Assembly (NCBI RefSeq): GCF_003254665.1
Contig: NZ_QHGY01000003.1
Span: 286 to 64,285, forward strand
Direction: 5' to 3'
DNA length: 64,000 nucleotides
Source: Billgrantia lactosivorans
GTDB lineage: Bacteria; Pseudomonadota; Gammaproteobacteria; Pseudomonadales; Halomonadaceae
Shown here: piece by piece, positions 30,019-41,943 of the stretch
Numbering within the stretch: position 1 is the stretch's first letter
Layout of the letters: each line of letters starts with the position of its first letter
Notes under the pieces: model-generated
The model's database searches: none
Told to the model about the DNA's origin: nothing
What the model saw: the letters and a program-made list of their open reading frames with translations, nothing else
Made by a program: the position numbers and the translations under genes

Positions 30019-30375
30019 ATGGCCCGTATTGCAGGCGTCAATATCCCGGACAACAAGCATGCGGCGATCTCGCTGACCTATATCTTCGGGATTGGCCGTA
30101 CGCGTGCGCAGGAAATCTGTGCCGCGACCGGCATCGCGCCGACCACCAAGATCCAGGAGCTCTCCTCTGAGGAGGTCGATGCCCTGCGTGCCGAGGTTGG
30201 CAAGTACACCGTGGAAGGCGACCTTCGTCGTGATGTGACGCTGAACATCAAGCGTCTCATGGACCTGGGTTGCTATCGTGGTCTGCGTCATCGTCGTAGT
30301 CTTCCGCTGCGTGGTCAGCGGACCAAGACTAACGCACGTACCCGCAAGGGTCCGCGTAAGCCGATCCGCAAGTAA
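30019..30375 (+). CDS. rpsM: 30S ribosomal protein S13
   Basis: Head protein contacting the P-site tRNA and S19; 118 residues. It starts [26 protein letters not shown]. The basic tail [24 protein letters not shown] is intact. It is the first gene of the alpha operon; in E. coli S4 represses translation from a pseudoknot at this start, but I could not draw that fold here with confidence. Confidence 0.98.
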   Translation: MARIAGVNIPDNKHAAISLTYIFGIGRTRAQEICAATGIAPTTKIQELSSEEVDALRAEVGKYTVEGDLRRDVTLNIKRLMDLGCYRGLRHRRSLPLRGQRTKTNARTRKGPRKPIRK

Positions 30376-30414
30376 CACGCACGTTCTGGCGTAAAGACAG
30401 GAATAGACATCAAC

Positions 30415-30801
30415 ATGGCTAACCCGCGTAGCAACCGTAAAAAGGTTAAAAAGCAGGTAGTGGACGCCGTCGCGCACATCCACGCCTCTTTTAACAACAC
30501 GATCGTGACGATCACAGACCGCCAGGGCAACGCTCTCTCCTGGGCAACTGCCGGTGGTTCGGGTTTTCGTGGTTCTCGCAAGAGCACCCCGTTCGCTGCT
30601 CAAGTGGCAAGCGAACGTGCAGCGACCGCTGCAGCCGAGTATGGTGTGAAAAACGTCGACGTGCTGGTCAAGGGCCCCGGTCCTGGCCGTGAATCCGCCG
30701 TGCGCGCGCTGAGCGCCGCCGGCTTCCGCGTGCAGAGCATCACTGACGCGACGCCCATTCCCCACAATGGCTGCCGTCCGCCGAAGAAACGCCGCGTTTA
30801 A
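30415..30801 (+). CDS. rpsK: 30S ribosomal protein S11
   Basis: Platform protein; 128 residues. [19 protein letters not shown] and the C-terminal [19 protein letters not shown] match the family exactly in layout. Confidence 0.98.
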   Translation: MANPRSNRKKVKKQVVDAVAHIHASFNNTIVTITDRQGNALSWATAGGSGFRGSRKSTPFAAQVASERAATAAAEYGVKNVDVLVKGPGPGRESAVRALSAAGFRVQSITDATPIPHNGCRPPKKRRV

Positions 30802-30813
30802 GGAGACAGATTC

Positions 30814-31434
30814 ATGGCTCGTTATATTGGACCGAAGTGCAAACTGTCTCGTCGTGAGGGCACCGACCTCTTCCTCAAGAGCGGTGTGACTCCCTTCGAG
30901 AAGAAGTGCAAATCCGAGCAGATCCCGGGTGTGCACGGCCAGCGCCGTCAGCGTCTTTCCGACTACGGCTTGCAGCTTCGCGAGAAGCAGAAAGTGCGTC
31001 GTATCTACGGCGTGCTCGAGAAGCAGTTCCGCAGCTACTACAAGGAGGCCGCCCGTCGCTCCGGCGCCACCGGCGAAGTCCTGCTGCAGCTGCTCGAATC
31101 CCGACTGGACAACGTCGTCTACCGCATGGGCTTCGGTTCCACCCGTTCCGAGGCGCGCCAGCTGGTGAGCCACAAGGCGATCGCGGTCAACGGCCGCACC
31201 GTCAATGTGGCTTCCTATCAGGTCAAGCCCGGCGACGTGGTTTCCGTTCGCGAGAAGGCGAAGAACCAGGCGCGCATCCAGAGTGCACTTTCCATCGCTG
31301 CCAACCGTGGCGACGTCGCCTGGATCGAGGTGGACGCGAAGAAGATGGAAGGCACCTTCAAGGCTATCCCGGAACGCGGCGACCTGTCGGCCGACATCAA
31401 CGAAAACCTGATCGTCGAGCTGTACTCGAAGTAA
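30814..31434 (+). CDS. rpsD: 30S ribosomal protein S4
   Basis: Assembly initiator and autogenous regulator of the alpha operon; 206 residues. The S4 RNA-binding domain shows [27 protein letters not shown]. The N-terminal region contains [15 protein letters not shown]. Confidence 0.98.
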   Translation: MARYIGPKCKLSRREGTDLFLKSGVTPFEKKCKSEQIPGVHGQRRQRLSDYGLQLREKQKVRRIYGVLEKQFRSYYKEAARRSGATGEVLLQLLESRLDNVVYRMGFGSTRSEARQLVSHKAIAVNGRTVNVASYQVKPGDVVSVREKAKNQARIQSALSIAANRGDVAWIEVDAKKMEGTFKAIPERGDLSADINENLIVELYSK

Positions 31435-31516
31435 GCGTCGCTGATCGCGTCGTGCCGGCCCAACCGGGCCGGCAACGAGTACCGAGTAACCGTTAGGCAG
31501 CCTCAAAGGTGTAGTT

Positions 31517-32515
31517 ATGCAGCGTTCAGTGACAGAGTTTCTCCGTCCGCGCGATATCAAGGTCGAAGAGATCAGCGCGCATCACGCGAAGATCGTGCTC
31601 GAGCCGTTCGAGCGTGGCTTTGGCCATACCCTGGGCAATGCGCTGCGTCGCATTCTGCTCTCGTCCATGCCTGGCTGTGCCGTGGTGGAAGTCGAGATCA
31701 CGGGTGTCGAGCATGAGTACAGCGCAATCGAGGGTGTTCAGGAAGACGTCATCGAGATTCTCCTGAACCTCAAGGACGTGGCCATCCGCATGCACAGTCG
31801 CGACGAGGCGATGCTCTCGCTGAACAAGCAGGGCCCGGCCGTGGTGACCGCGGGCGACATCGTCCTCGATCATGATGTCGAGATCGTCAACCCGGATCAC
31901 ATCATTGCCCACGTCAACGAGGGTGCCGAGCTCAAGATGCAGCTCAAGGTCGCTCGTGGACGTGGCTATGAGCCGGCGGACGCCCGTGTCGGCGCCGACG
32001 ACGAGTCGCGTGCCATCGGTCGCCTGCAGCTGGATGCCACCTTCAGCCCCGTGCGCCGCGTTTCGTATGCCGTCGATGCCGCGCGTGTCGAGCAGCGTAC
32101 CGACCTCGACAAGCTGATCATCGACCTGGAGACCGACGGCACCCTGGATCCCGAGGAGGCGATCCGTCGCAGCGCGACCATCCTGCAGGAGCAGCTGGCC
32201 GCGTTCGTCGACCTGGAAGCCGACAAGGAGCAGGAGGTCGTGGAGGAGGAGGATCACGTCGATCCGATCCTGCTGCGTCCCGTAGACGATCTCGAGTTGA
32301 CCGTCCGCAGTGCCAACTGCCTGAAGGCCGAGAACATCTACTACATCGGCGATCTGATTCAGCGTACCGAAGTCGAGCTGCTGAAGACGCCGAACCTCGG
32401 CAAGAAGTCTTTGAACGAAATCAAGGACGTGTTGGCTGCTCGCGGCCTTTCCCTCGGCATGCGGCTGGAGAACTGGCCGCCGGCGAGCCTGAAGGACGAC
32501 AAGGCCTCCGCGTGA
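31517..32515 (+). CDS. rpoA: DNA-directed RNA polymerase subunit alpha
   Basis: Polymerase scaffold subunit; 332 residues. The N-terminal dimerisation domain contains [23 protein letters not shown], then a flexible acidic linker near 235-250. The C-terminal domain, which binds UP elements and activators, has the [30 protein letters not shown] segment (32335-32424). The 82-base gap after rpsD has no promoter I can name. Confidence 0.99.
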   Translation: MQRSVTEFLRPRDIKVEEISAHHAKIVLEPFERGFGHTLGNALRRILLSSMPGCAVVEVEITGVEHEYSAIEGVQEDVIEILLNLKDVAIRMHSRDEAMLSLNKQGPAVVTAGDIVLDHDVEIVNPDHIIAHVNEGAELKMQLKVARGRGYEPADARVGADDESRAIGRLQLDATFSPVRRVSYAVDAARVEQRTDLDKLIIDLETDGTLDPEEAIRRSATILQEQLAAFVDLEADKEQEVVEEEDHVDPILLRPVDDLELTVRSANCLKAENIYYIGDLIQRTEVELLKTPNLGKKSLNEIKDVLAARGLSLGMRLENWPPASLKDDKASA

Positions 32516-32554
32516 GCGTCGACTCGAGTCCCAGTTTGGTAAGGAATTGCAACC

Positions 32555-32950
32555 ATGCGTCATCGTAAGAGTGGTCGTCACCTGAATCGTACCAGCTCGC
32601 ACCGCCAGGCCATGTTCAAGAACATGAGCGTGTCGCTGATCGAGCACGAAGTGATCAAGACAACCCTGCCCAAGGCCAAAGAGCTGCGTCGCGTCATCGA
32701 GCCGCTGATCACCCTGGCCAAGCAGGACAGCGTCGCCAATCGTCGTCTGGCCTTCAGCCGTACCCGTTCCAAGGAAGCGGTCGGCAAGCTCTTCAACGAG
32801 CTGGGTCCGCGTTACGCCGAGCGTCCGGGTGGCTACGTCCGGATCCTCAAGTGCGGCTTCCGCACCGGCGACAACGCCCCCATGGCCTTCGTCGAACTCG
32901 TCGACCGCCCGGTCGTCGAGGAGGCCGAGGAAGCCGCCACCGAGGAGTGA
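32555..32950 (+). CDS. rplQ: 50S ribosomal protein L17
   Basis: Last gene of the alpha operon; 131 residues. It starts [20 protein letters not shown]. The C-terminal region contains [23 protein letters not shown] and then an acidic Glu-rich tail. A terminator follows. Confidence 0.98.
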   Translation: MRHRKSGRHLNRTSSHRQAMFKNMSVSLIEHEVIKTTLPKAKELRRVIEPLITLAKQDSVANRRLAFSRTRSKEAVGKLFNELGPRYAERPGGYVRILKCGFRTGDNAPMAFVELVDRPVVEEAEEAATEE

Positions 32951-32992
32951 TCCCCGGCAGCGGGCCCGGCCCGGCAGTGCTGTAGCAAGACG

Positions 32993-33024
32993 AAAAACCC
33001 GGCTTCTCGAAGCCGGGTTTTTTT
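32993..33024 (+). terminator. Alpha operon terminator
   Basis: AAAACCCGGCTT, loop CTCG, AAGCCGGGTTTTTTT. This 12-bp stem with long A- and T-tracts could act in both directions, ending rplQ and the converging uvrA. Confidence 0.95.
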
Positions 33025-33102
33025 GGCTGGCCTGTCAGCTGCGGCTTGCCCGAGGCCCCGCCCCGGCGCCGCTGACAACCAAATGGCTATTTGGTCCTAT
33101 AG

Positions 33103-35964
<2,862 letters not shown>

Positions 35965-35994
35965 TCACACCTCATGGCGCTCGGCAAAACCTCG

Positions 35995-36024
35995 ATTATA
36001 CGCGCGCGGCCGACGACGCGCCAA
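35995..36024 (-). promoter_or_regulatory. uvrA promoter
   Basis: On the minus strand: TTGGCG (36024-36019), 18 bases and a perfect TATAAT (36000-35995), about 30 bases before the start codon. I looked for a LexA-type CTG-N10-CAG box around it and saw none. Confidence 0.65.
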
Positions 36025-36128
36025 AGCGCCGCCGGCGCGAACGTTTCCTGCGCGGGCGGGAATCGTTAGAATGGTCGGCTCATCGAGAGGGCCGCGGCCC
36101 GCCTACCCATGGAAGCGTGTCATTCCCT

Positions 36129-37517
36129 ATGCGCAAGGTCTCTGGACTGCTGCTAGCCTCCGAACGGCGAGCCATCACCGGCCTGGCCGGCCTCTATGCC
36201 ACGCGCATGCTGGGGCTGTTCATGGTGCTGCCGGTGCTGGCGCTGTATGCCGACGAGCTGGATGGCGCCACGCCGCTGCTGGTGGGCCTGGCATTGGGCG
36301 TCTACGGCCTGACCCAGGCGGTGCTGCAGATCCCCTTCGGCCTGCTCTCCGATCGCCTCGGGCGCAAGCCGGTGATCGCCGGCGGCCTGCTGCTGTTCCT
36401 GCTCGGCAGCGTGGTGGCGGCGTCCGCCGACAGCATCGGCGGCGTGATCCTGGGGCGCTGCCTGCAGGGCAGCGGTGCCGTGGCCGCGGCGATCATGGCG
36501 CTGCTTGCCGACCAGACCCGCGAGCAGGTGCGTACCGCCGCCATGGCCACCATCGGCCTCTCCATCGGCGTGGCGTTCGCCGTGGCCATGGTGGTCGGCC
36601 CCTGGCTGGCGTCGGCGTTCGGCCTCGCCTCGGTCTTCTGGTTCACCGCCCTGCTCGCCGGACTGGGGCTGCTGGTGCTGTGGAAGCTGGTGCCGCCCGC
36701 CCCGCGGCGGTTGCGCCATCGCGATGTCGGCATCGATCGCCGGCAGCTGGCGGCGACCCTCACCCGTGCCGACCTGTGGCGGCTTGATCTGTCGATCTTC
36801 GCCCTGCACCTGGTGCTGATGGCGATCTTCGTCGCCGTGCCGTTCCGCCTGGTCGAGGCGGGCATCGCGGCGGAACGCCATGGCCTGGCCTACCTCGCCA
36901 TCATGGCGCTGGCCTTCGTCGGCATGGTGCCGCTGGTGGTGATCGCCGAGAAGCGCCAGCGCATGAAGGGCATGAGCCTCACCGCCATCGCGGCCATCGC
37001 CGTCAGCCTGGCCGGCCTGGCCGGATTCGGCGGCGGCTGGGGGCTGTTCGCCTGGCTGCTGCTGTTCTTCGTCGCCTTCAACCTGCTCGAGGCGATGCTG
37101 CCCTCGATGCTCAGCAAGCTGGCGCCGGCGGGGGCCAAGGGTACGGCGATGGGCGTCTATTCGACCAGCCAGTTCCTCGGCGCCTTCCTCGGCGGCATGC
37201 TGGGGGGCTTCCTGGCGCAGCACTGGGGACTGTCCGCGGTCTTCATCGGCAGCGCCGCGCTGGCCGGGCTCTGGTGGCTGCTGATGCTGAGGATGCCGGC
37301 CCCACCGCACCTGTCGAGCGAAGTGGTGGCCCTGGACGACGACCAGCACGAGGACACGCTAGACACGTTGATGGCGAGTTTCGCCGAGGTGGCCGGTGTC
37401 GAAGACGTACTGGTCGTGCCGGAGGAGCGAGTCGCGTATCTTAAGGTGGACCGGCGGCGCCTCGACGAGGATGCGCTGGCGCGCCTGATCCGCTCGAACC
37501 GCCACGGCGGCGGTTAA
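36129..37517 (+). CDS. YajR-like MFS exporter with C-terminal ferredoxin-like (YAM) domain
   Basis: Inner-membrane drug/proton-antiporter-type transporter of unknown substrate. About 462 residues from ATG 36129 ([13 protein letters not shown]); an in-frame GTG at 36117 would add four. Twelve hydrophobic segments are visible. The A-motif between segments 2 and 3 reads [11 protein letters not shown]. The last 60 residues ([21 protein letters not shown]...) form a small alpha/beta domain like the YAM domain of E. coli YajR. uvrA-MFS-ssb is a recurrent gammaproteobacterial order, also known from Pseudomonas. Confidence 0.85.
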   Translation: MRKVSGLLLASERRAITGLAGLYATRMLGLFMVLPVLALYADELDGATPLLVGLALGVYGLTQAVLQIPFGLLSDRLGRKPVIAGGLLLFLLGSVVAASADSIGGVILGRCLQGSGAVAAAIMALLADQTREQVRTAAMATIGLSIGVAFAVAMVVGPWLASAFGLASVFWFTALLAGLGLLVLWKLVPPAPRRLRHRDVGIDRRQLAATLTRADLWRLDLSIFALHLVLMAIFVAVPFRLVEAGIAAERHGLAYLAIMALAFVGMVPLVVIAEKRQRMKGMSLTAIAAIAVSLAGLAGFGGGWGLFAWLLLFFVAFNLLEAMLPSMLSKLAPAGAKGTAMGVYSTSQFLGAFLGGMLGGFLAQHWGLSAVFIGSAALAGLWWLLMLRMPAPPHLSSEVVALDDDQHEDTLDTLMASFAEVAGVEDVLVVPEERVAYLKVDRRRLDEDALARLIRSNRHGGG

Positions 37518-37531
37518 CCTGCTCGGCAGGT

Positions 37532-37560
37532 GCCGGCCAGCCTGGCCGGCTCATTACAAT
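37532..37560 (+). promoter_or_regulatory. Palindrome and -10 element upstream of ssb
   Basis: GCCGGCCA, loop GCC, TGGCCGGC (37532-37550), followed by TACAAT (37555-37560). The stem covers the place of a -35 element. It may end the transporter transcript, serve as an operator for ssb, or both. No T-run is present. Confidence 0.4.
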
Positions 37561-37589
37561 GCACCTATTCATTACAGAGGGAGTCCAGC

Positions 37590-38186
37590 ATGGCCCGTGG
37601 CGTCAACAAGGTCATTCTCATCGGCAACCTGGGGCAGGATCCCGAGGTTCGCTTCATGCCGTCCGGCAGCCCGGTCGCCAACCTGCGCGTCGCGACCACC
37701 GACACCTGGACCGACAAGCAGAGCGGTCAGCGTCAGGAGCGGACCGAGTGGCACTCGGTGGTGCTGTTCAACCGCCTGGCCGAGATCGCCCAGCAGTACC
37801 TGAAGAAGGGCTCGCGAGTCTACTTGGAGGGGCGCCTGCAGACGCGCAAGTGGCAGGGCCAGGACGGCCAGGATCGCTACACCACCGAGATCGTCTGCAA
37901 CGACATGCAGATGCTCGATTCCCGCAGCGGCGACTTCGGCGGCCAGCCCGCTGCGAGCATGCCCCAGCAGCAGGGCGGTTATGGCGCCCAGCCGCAGGGC
38001 GGCTACGGCAACGCCCCCCAGCAGCAGGGCGGCTACGCGAGCGGCCAGCCCCAGCAGCAGCGTCCGGCGCCGGGTAGCCAGCCCCAGCAGGGCGGTCAGC
38101 CCCAGCAGGGTGGCCAGAAGCAGAACGGCTACGGCGCCCCCGACCCCGGCAGCTTCGACGATTTCGACGACGAGATCCCGTTCTGA
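37590..38186 (+). CDS. ssb: Single-stranded DNA-binding protein
   Basis: Protects ssDNA and recruits repair proteins through its tail; 198 residues from ATG 37590 ([15 protein letters not shown]), with AGAGGGAG upstream. The OB fold covers about 1-112. The linker, about 118-185, is a Gln/Gly/Pro low-complexity segment with repeated QQQGGY units. The acidic tip ends DFDDEIPF, the partner-binding motif. It is probably cotranscribed with the two genes downstream. Confidence 0.97.
   Translation: MARGVNKVILIGNLGQDPEVRFMPSGSPVANLRVATTDTWTDKQSGQRQERTEWHSVVLFNRLAEIAQQYLKKGSRVYLEGRLQTRKWQGQDGQDRYTTEIVCNDMQMLDSRSGDFGGQPAASMPQQQGGYGAQPQGGYGNAPQQQGGYASGQPQQQRPAPGSQPQQGGQPQQGGQKQNGYGAPDPGSFDDFDDEIPF
37960..38130 (+). 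repeat. Low-complexity coding repeats in the SSB linker
   Basis: Imperfect tandem units built around CAGCAGGGCGGCTAC encode repeated QQGGY and PQQGGQ in the disordered linker. Such tracts can change length by slippage. The surrounding reading frame is intact. Confidence 0.7.
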
Positions 38187-38220
38187 CCTCGCCCGATAGA
38201 GGGCTGCCGGAGAGTATGGC

Positions 38221-39114
38221 GTGAAGCTGTTGGTTCTGGATGCCGGCCACTGCCTCAATCTGGCATTGGCCAGGCTGGTGCACCGTCGCAGTGATACCGA
38301 GCTCGTCATCGAGCCCGGACTGAAAGTCGATGCGGCCATGTTGCGTGAGCTGGCGCCGGCGGCGGTGATCATCCCGCCCCTGGCGGCGCCGATGGAGATC
38401 GAACCCGCCGCGGTGGTCGCGCACGGCGAGGGCGTCGACGCCTGCCTGGCGGCGTGTCGCGAGACCGACACGCCGCTGGTGTGGTGCGTCTCCGACCAGC
38501 TCTACCAGGACGGTTTCGAGACGCCCATCGACGAGCACGTGATACCGGCACCGCGTGACGAGAGCCTCAGGCGACTGATCGCCATCGGCGATCGCATTCG
38601 CCAGAGCCACCCGCACCACCTGATCGTGCGCCTGGGGCCGCTGTTCGCCCTCGAGGGAGGGCACGCCTGGCTCAGCGGCGTGATCGACAGCCTGGTGGCC
38701 GGGGAGGAGGTGCGCGCGGCCCAGGACGTGATCCTGTGCCCGACGTCGGCGGACGCCGTGGCCATGGCCCTGGTCGGTATGCTGCACCAGCTCGCGTGCG
38801 GATCGAGCGCCTGGGGCGCCTACCACCTGGCGGGGACGGAGCCGGTCAGCGCCTACACCTTCACCTCCATGGTGCGCACCCAGCTCTCGACCCGCCTGGA
38901 GGGGCTGGGCGAGCGGGTCACGCTGGGCGAGGTCAAGGCGCTCAAGCATCACCACGACCAGCCGCTGCGGCGGGTGCTCAACTGTCGGCGGGTGCTGGAG
39001 GCCTTCGGCGTGCACCAGAAGCCGTGGCGGCTGGAAGTCGGACGCCTGCTCGACGAGTGGTGCCAGGCGCGGCGTCCCCCGCCGGTCGATGAAGCGAGCG
39101 GCCCGTCCTCATGA
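38221..39114 (+). CDS. Degenerate RmlD-like (extended SDR / sugar nucleotide-binding) protein
   Basis: 297 residues from a GTG start. The layout follows dTDP-4-dehydrorhamnose reductase (RmlD): VVWCVSDQLYQDG fits the STDYVFDG block and AYHLAGTEPVSAYTF fits the C-terminal substrate part. The N-terminal GxxGxxG of the Rossmann fold is replaced by DAGHCLN, and no clear YxxxK is present. It may therefore bind no cofactor, and its function is unknown. It lies 34 bases after ssb and overlaps the next gene by four bases. No other rhamnose genes are nearby. Confidence 0.6.
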   Translation: MKLLVLDAGHCLNLALARLVHRRSDTELVIEPGLKVDAAMLRELAPAAVIIPPLAAPMEIEPAAVVAHGEGVDACLAACRETDTPLVWCVSDQLYQDGFETPIDEHVIPAPRDESLRRLIAIGDRIRQSHPHHLIVRLGPLFALEGGHAWLSGVIDSLVAGEEVRAAQDVILCPTSADAVAMALVGMLHQLACGSSAWGAYHLAGTEPVSAYTFTSMVRTQLSTRLEGLGERVTLGEVKALKHHHDQPLRRVLNCRRVLEAFGVHQKPWRLEVGRLLDEWCQARRPPPVDEASGPSS

Positions 39115-39869
39115 ACGTCCTGCGCAGCCTGCTGTTCTACGTCGGGTACTTCCTCGCCATCTTCGTCTTCGGCGCGCTGCTGCTGCCCGTGGCCCCGCTG
39201 CTGGCGCTGCCGTCACGCTATCGCCTGCTCAATCTCTACAATCACTTCATTACCGCCTGGTTTCGCTGGACCTGCGGGGTGACCTACCGGGTCCGCGGCC
39301 GGGAGCATCTGCCGCCGGGGCCCTGCGTGATCCTCGCCAACCACCAGTGCGAGTGGGAAACCATCTTCCTGCAGATCCTCAAGCCGCCGGTCTGCACCGT
39401 GCTCAAGCAGGAGCTGTTGCGCATTCCCGTGTTCGGCTGGGGGCTGCGCCTGCTGCACCCCATTGCGCTCGACCGCTCGAAGCCGGCCCGGGCCATGCGG
39501 CAGGTGCTGACCCAGGGCGTGACGCGGCTGCAGGAGGGGCTGTCGGTGCTGATCTTTCCCGAGGGCACCCGGGTGGAACCGGGCCAGCGTCGGCGCTACA
39601 ACAAGAGCGGCGCCGTCATCGCCTGCCGCGCCGGCGTGCCGGTGCTGCCGGTGGCACACAACGCCGGTGAGCGCTGGCCGGGGCGCCACTGGGTGAAGAA
39701 CCCGGGGGTGCTCAATGTGGTGGTGGGGGAGCCGATCGAGACACGCGGACGCACGCCGGAGGAGGTGCTGGTGGAGGTCGAGGCGTGGATCGAGGCGCGC
39801 CTCGCCGAGATCTCGGAGGTTCCGCGCCCGGCGGATGCCAAGCCCGCGGTGGGGGCGAGCCCGGGCTAG
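39111..39869 (+). CDS. PlsC-family 1-acyl-sn-glycerol-3-phosphate acyltransferase
   Basis: Transfers an acyl group to lysophosphatidic acid or a related lysolipid at the inner membrane. 252 residues; an N-terminal membrane segment spans about 5-30. The catalytic block I reads NHQCEWE, so the HX4D aspartate is Glu. Block III, FPEGTR, is intact, and a late LPVAHNAG block is present. ATG 39111 overlaps the preceding stop (ATGA). The HX4E variant is, as far as I recall, seen in some proteobacterial PlsC paralogues. Confidence 0.85.
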   Translation: MNVLRSLLFYVGYFLAIFVFGALLLPVAPLLALPSRYRLLNLYNHFITAWFRWTCGVTYRVRGREHLPPGPCVILANHQCEWETIFLQILKPPVCTVLKQELLRIPVFGWGLRLLHPIALDRSKPARAMRQVLTQGVTRLQEGLSVLIFPEGTRVEPGQRRRYNKSGAVIACRAGVPVLPVAHNAGERWPGRHWVKNPGVLNVVVGEPIETRGRTPEEVLVEVEAWIEARLAEISEVPRPADAKPAVGASPG

Positions 39870-39895
39870 CGGCGGGCCGGATGTCAGCGCAAGAC

Positions 39896-39925
39896 GCAGA
39901 AGGCGCCCCAGCGGGCGCCTTCTGC
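39896..39925. terminator. Bidirectional hairpin between plsC-like gene and fabB
   Basis: GCAGAAGGCGCC and GGCGCCTTCTGC form a perfect 12-bp stem with a CCAGCG loop, between two converging genes. No long T-run follows in either direction. Confidence 0.65.
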
Positions 39926-39949
39926 ATTGGCGAGCAGGCCCGGACGTGA

Positions 39950-41167
39950 CTAGTCGCGATAGCGCTGCAGCACCAGGCAGGCGTTGGTGCCGCCGAAGCC
40001 GAAGCTGTTGGAAAGGATGCGGTCGAGGCTGACCCCATCGCGCATGCGGGTGACGATGTCGAAGCCGGCGGCCTGGTCGTCGAGCTCCTCGACGTTGGCC
40101 GAGGCGGCGATGAAGCCGTGCTCCATCATCAGCAGCGAGTAGATCGTCTCCTGCACGCCGGTAGCCCCCAGCGAGTGGCCGGTGAGCGACTTGGTGGAGC
40201 TCATCGGCGGCGTGGTGTCGCCGAACACCTCGCGGATCGCCTTGAGCTCGGCGACATCGCCTACCGGTGTGGAGGTGCCGTGGGTATTGATGTAGTCGAT
40301 CTGGCCGTCGACCGTGGCCATGGCCTGGCGCATGCAGCGCATGGCGCCTTCGCCCGAGGGAGCGACCATGTCATGGCCGTCGGAGGTGGCGCCGTAGCCG
40401 ACCAGTTCGGCGTAGATCCTGGCCCCGCGGGCCTTGGCGTGCTCGAGCTCCTCGAGTACCAGCATGCCGCCGCCACCGGCGATGACGAAGCCGTCGCGGG
40501 CCTTGTCATAGGGGCGCGAGGCCTTCTCGGGGCTCTCGTTGTACTGCGTCGTCAGGGCCCCCATGGCATCGAACAGGCACGACAGGGTCCAGTGCTCCTC
40601 CTCGCCGCCGCCGGCGAAGACGACATCCTGCTTGCCCATCTGGATCTGCTCCATGGCATTGCCGATGCAGTGGGCGGACGTGGCGCAGGCGGAGGAGATG
40701 GAGTAGTTGACGCCCTTGATCTTGAACGGCGTGGCCAGGCACGCCGAGACGGTGCTGCCCATGGTGCGGGTGACCCGGTAGGGACCGACCCGGCGCAGCC
40801 CCTTCTCGCGCATGACGTCGGCGGCCTCGACCTGGTTGGCGCTGGAAGCGCCGCCGGAGCCGGCGATCAGGCCGGTACGCTCGCTGGAGACCTGTTCGGG
40901 GGTGAGCCCCGCATCCTCGATGGCCTGGGCCATGCTGACGTAGGCATAGGCCGCGGCGTCGCCCATGAAGCGGCGCAGCTTGCGGTCAATCAGGGCATCG
41001 AGGTCGATATCCACGACCCCGGCGACCTGGCTGCGAAAGCCGCGCTCGGCGTATTCCTCCTTGAAGCGAATGCCCGAGCGCCCGTTCCGGAGCGCTTCGA
41101 CGACCGTTTGTGCGTCGTTGCCCAAGCAGGACACGATGCCCAGGCCGGTGACTACCACTCGTCGCAT
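39950..41167 (-). CDS. fabB: 3-oxoacyl-ACP synthase I (FabB)
   Basis: Elongates cis-3-decenoyl-ACP in unsaturated fatty acid synthesis. 405 residues from ATG 41167 ([16 protein letters not shown]), with AGGAGG 5 bases upstream; a longer open frame runs back over fabA. The catalytic Cys is in SSACATSAH, the two His in HGTSTPVGD and [10 protein letters not shown]. It follows fabA with a 14-base gap, the classic fabAB operon. Confidence 0.97.
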   Translation of the reverse strand: MRRVVVTGLGIVSCLGNDAQTVVEALRNGRSGIRFKEEYAERGFRSQVAGVVDIDLDALIDRKLRRFMGDAAAYAYVSMAQAIEDAGLTPEQVSSERTGLIAGSGGASSANQVEAADVMREKGLRRVGPYRVTRTMGSTVSACLATPFKIKGVNYSISSACATSAHCIGNAMEQIQMGKQDVVFAGGGEEEHWTLSCLFDAMGALTTQYNESPEKASRPYDKARDGFVIAGGGGMLVLEELEHAKARGARIYAELVGYGATSDGHDMVAPSGEGAMRCMRQAMATVDGQIDYINTHGTSTPVGDVAELKAIREVFGDTTPPMSSTKSLTGHSLGATGVQETIYSLLMMEHGFIAASANVEELDDQAAGFDIVTRMRDGVSLDRILSNSFGFGGTNACLVLQRYRD

Positions 41168-41181
41168 GGGAGCCTCCTGTT

Positions 41182-41697
41182 TCAGAAATTCGCGGTAGAG
41201 GTGAACAGGCCGACCCGCAGGTCGTTGGCCTGGTAGATATCGCGGCCATCGACCGATACGGTGCCGTCGGCGATGCCCAGAATCAGGCGCCTTGTGATGA
41301 TGCGCTTGACGTTGATGTGATATTTGACCGTGCTGGCCTCGGGCAGGATCTGGCCGGTGAACTTCACCTCGCCGCAGCCCAGGGCGCGGCCGCGGCCGGG
41401 ATGGCCCAGCCAGCCCAGGTAGAAGCCCACCAGCTGCCACATGGCGTCGAGACCCAGGCAGCCGGGCATGACCGGGTCGCCGGGGAAGTGGCAGTCGAAG
41501 AACCACAGGTCGGGGTGGATATCCAGCTCGGCGATCAGCTCGCCCTTGTTGAACTGGCCGCCCTCTTCATGGATGCGCGTGATGCGGTCGAGCATCAGCA
41601 TGTTGGGGGCCGGCAGCTGTGCGTTGCCGGGGCCGAATAGTTCGCCGCGGCTACACGCGAGCAGTTCTTCGCGTTCGAAAGAGTGTTGCTTGGTCAC
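41182..41697 (-). CDS. fabA: 3-hydroxydecanoyl-ACP dehydratase/isomerase FabA
   Basis: Introduces the cis double bond at C10. 171 residues from GTG 41697 ([21 protein letters not shown] follows the initiator), matching E. coli length; the open frame extends 15 codons upstream without family support. The hot-dog fold shows the catalytic His in [13 protein letters not shown] and the Asp in [10 protein letters not shown]. No strong Shine-Dalgarno sequence is visible, and I could not assign a FabR or FadR site. Confidence 0.96.
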   Translation of the reverse strand: MTKQHSFEREELLACSRGELFGPGNAQLPAPNMLMLDRITRIHEEGGQFNKGELIAELDIHPDLWFFDCHFPGDPVMPGCLGLDAMWQLVGFYLGWLGHPGRGRALGCGEVKFTGQILPEASTVKYHINVKRIITRRLILGIADGTVSVDGRDIYQANDLRVGLFTSTANF

Positions 41698-41943
41698 TGA
41701 GTCGTTCCGAGTCGCAGTTGTAGGTGGCCCTTCCGCAGGCAAGGCGGAGGCAGCATGGCACAGAGGCCAGCCCGCCGGGCGGCCCTGCCTAGTCTACTGG
41801 CCGAGGCCCGCGATTGCACGCCGGGCATGACGAGGCGGACGCCAGCGATTAAAGTGTCGGCGCCAAGTGTCGATACTCTAGGTAGGGTCGATGCACAGCA
41901 TGGGCGCAACTTTACTCTCACCTCCGTTACCTCGGGACCTCTC

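Noticed and set aside
37559..38077. A second open frame over ssb and repetitive DNA that might suggest a CRISPR-like array
   Set aside because: The repeats are in frame with the SSB linker, vary in length and have no unique spacers.
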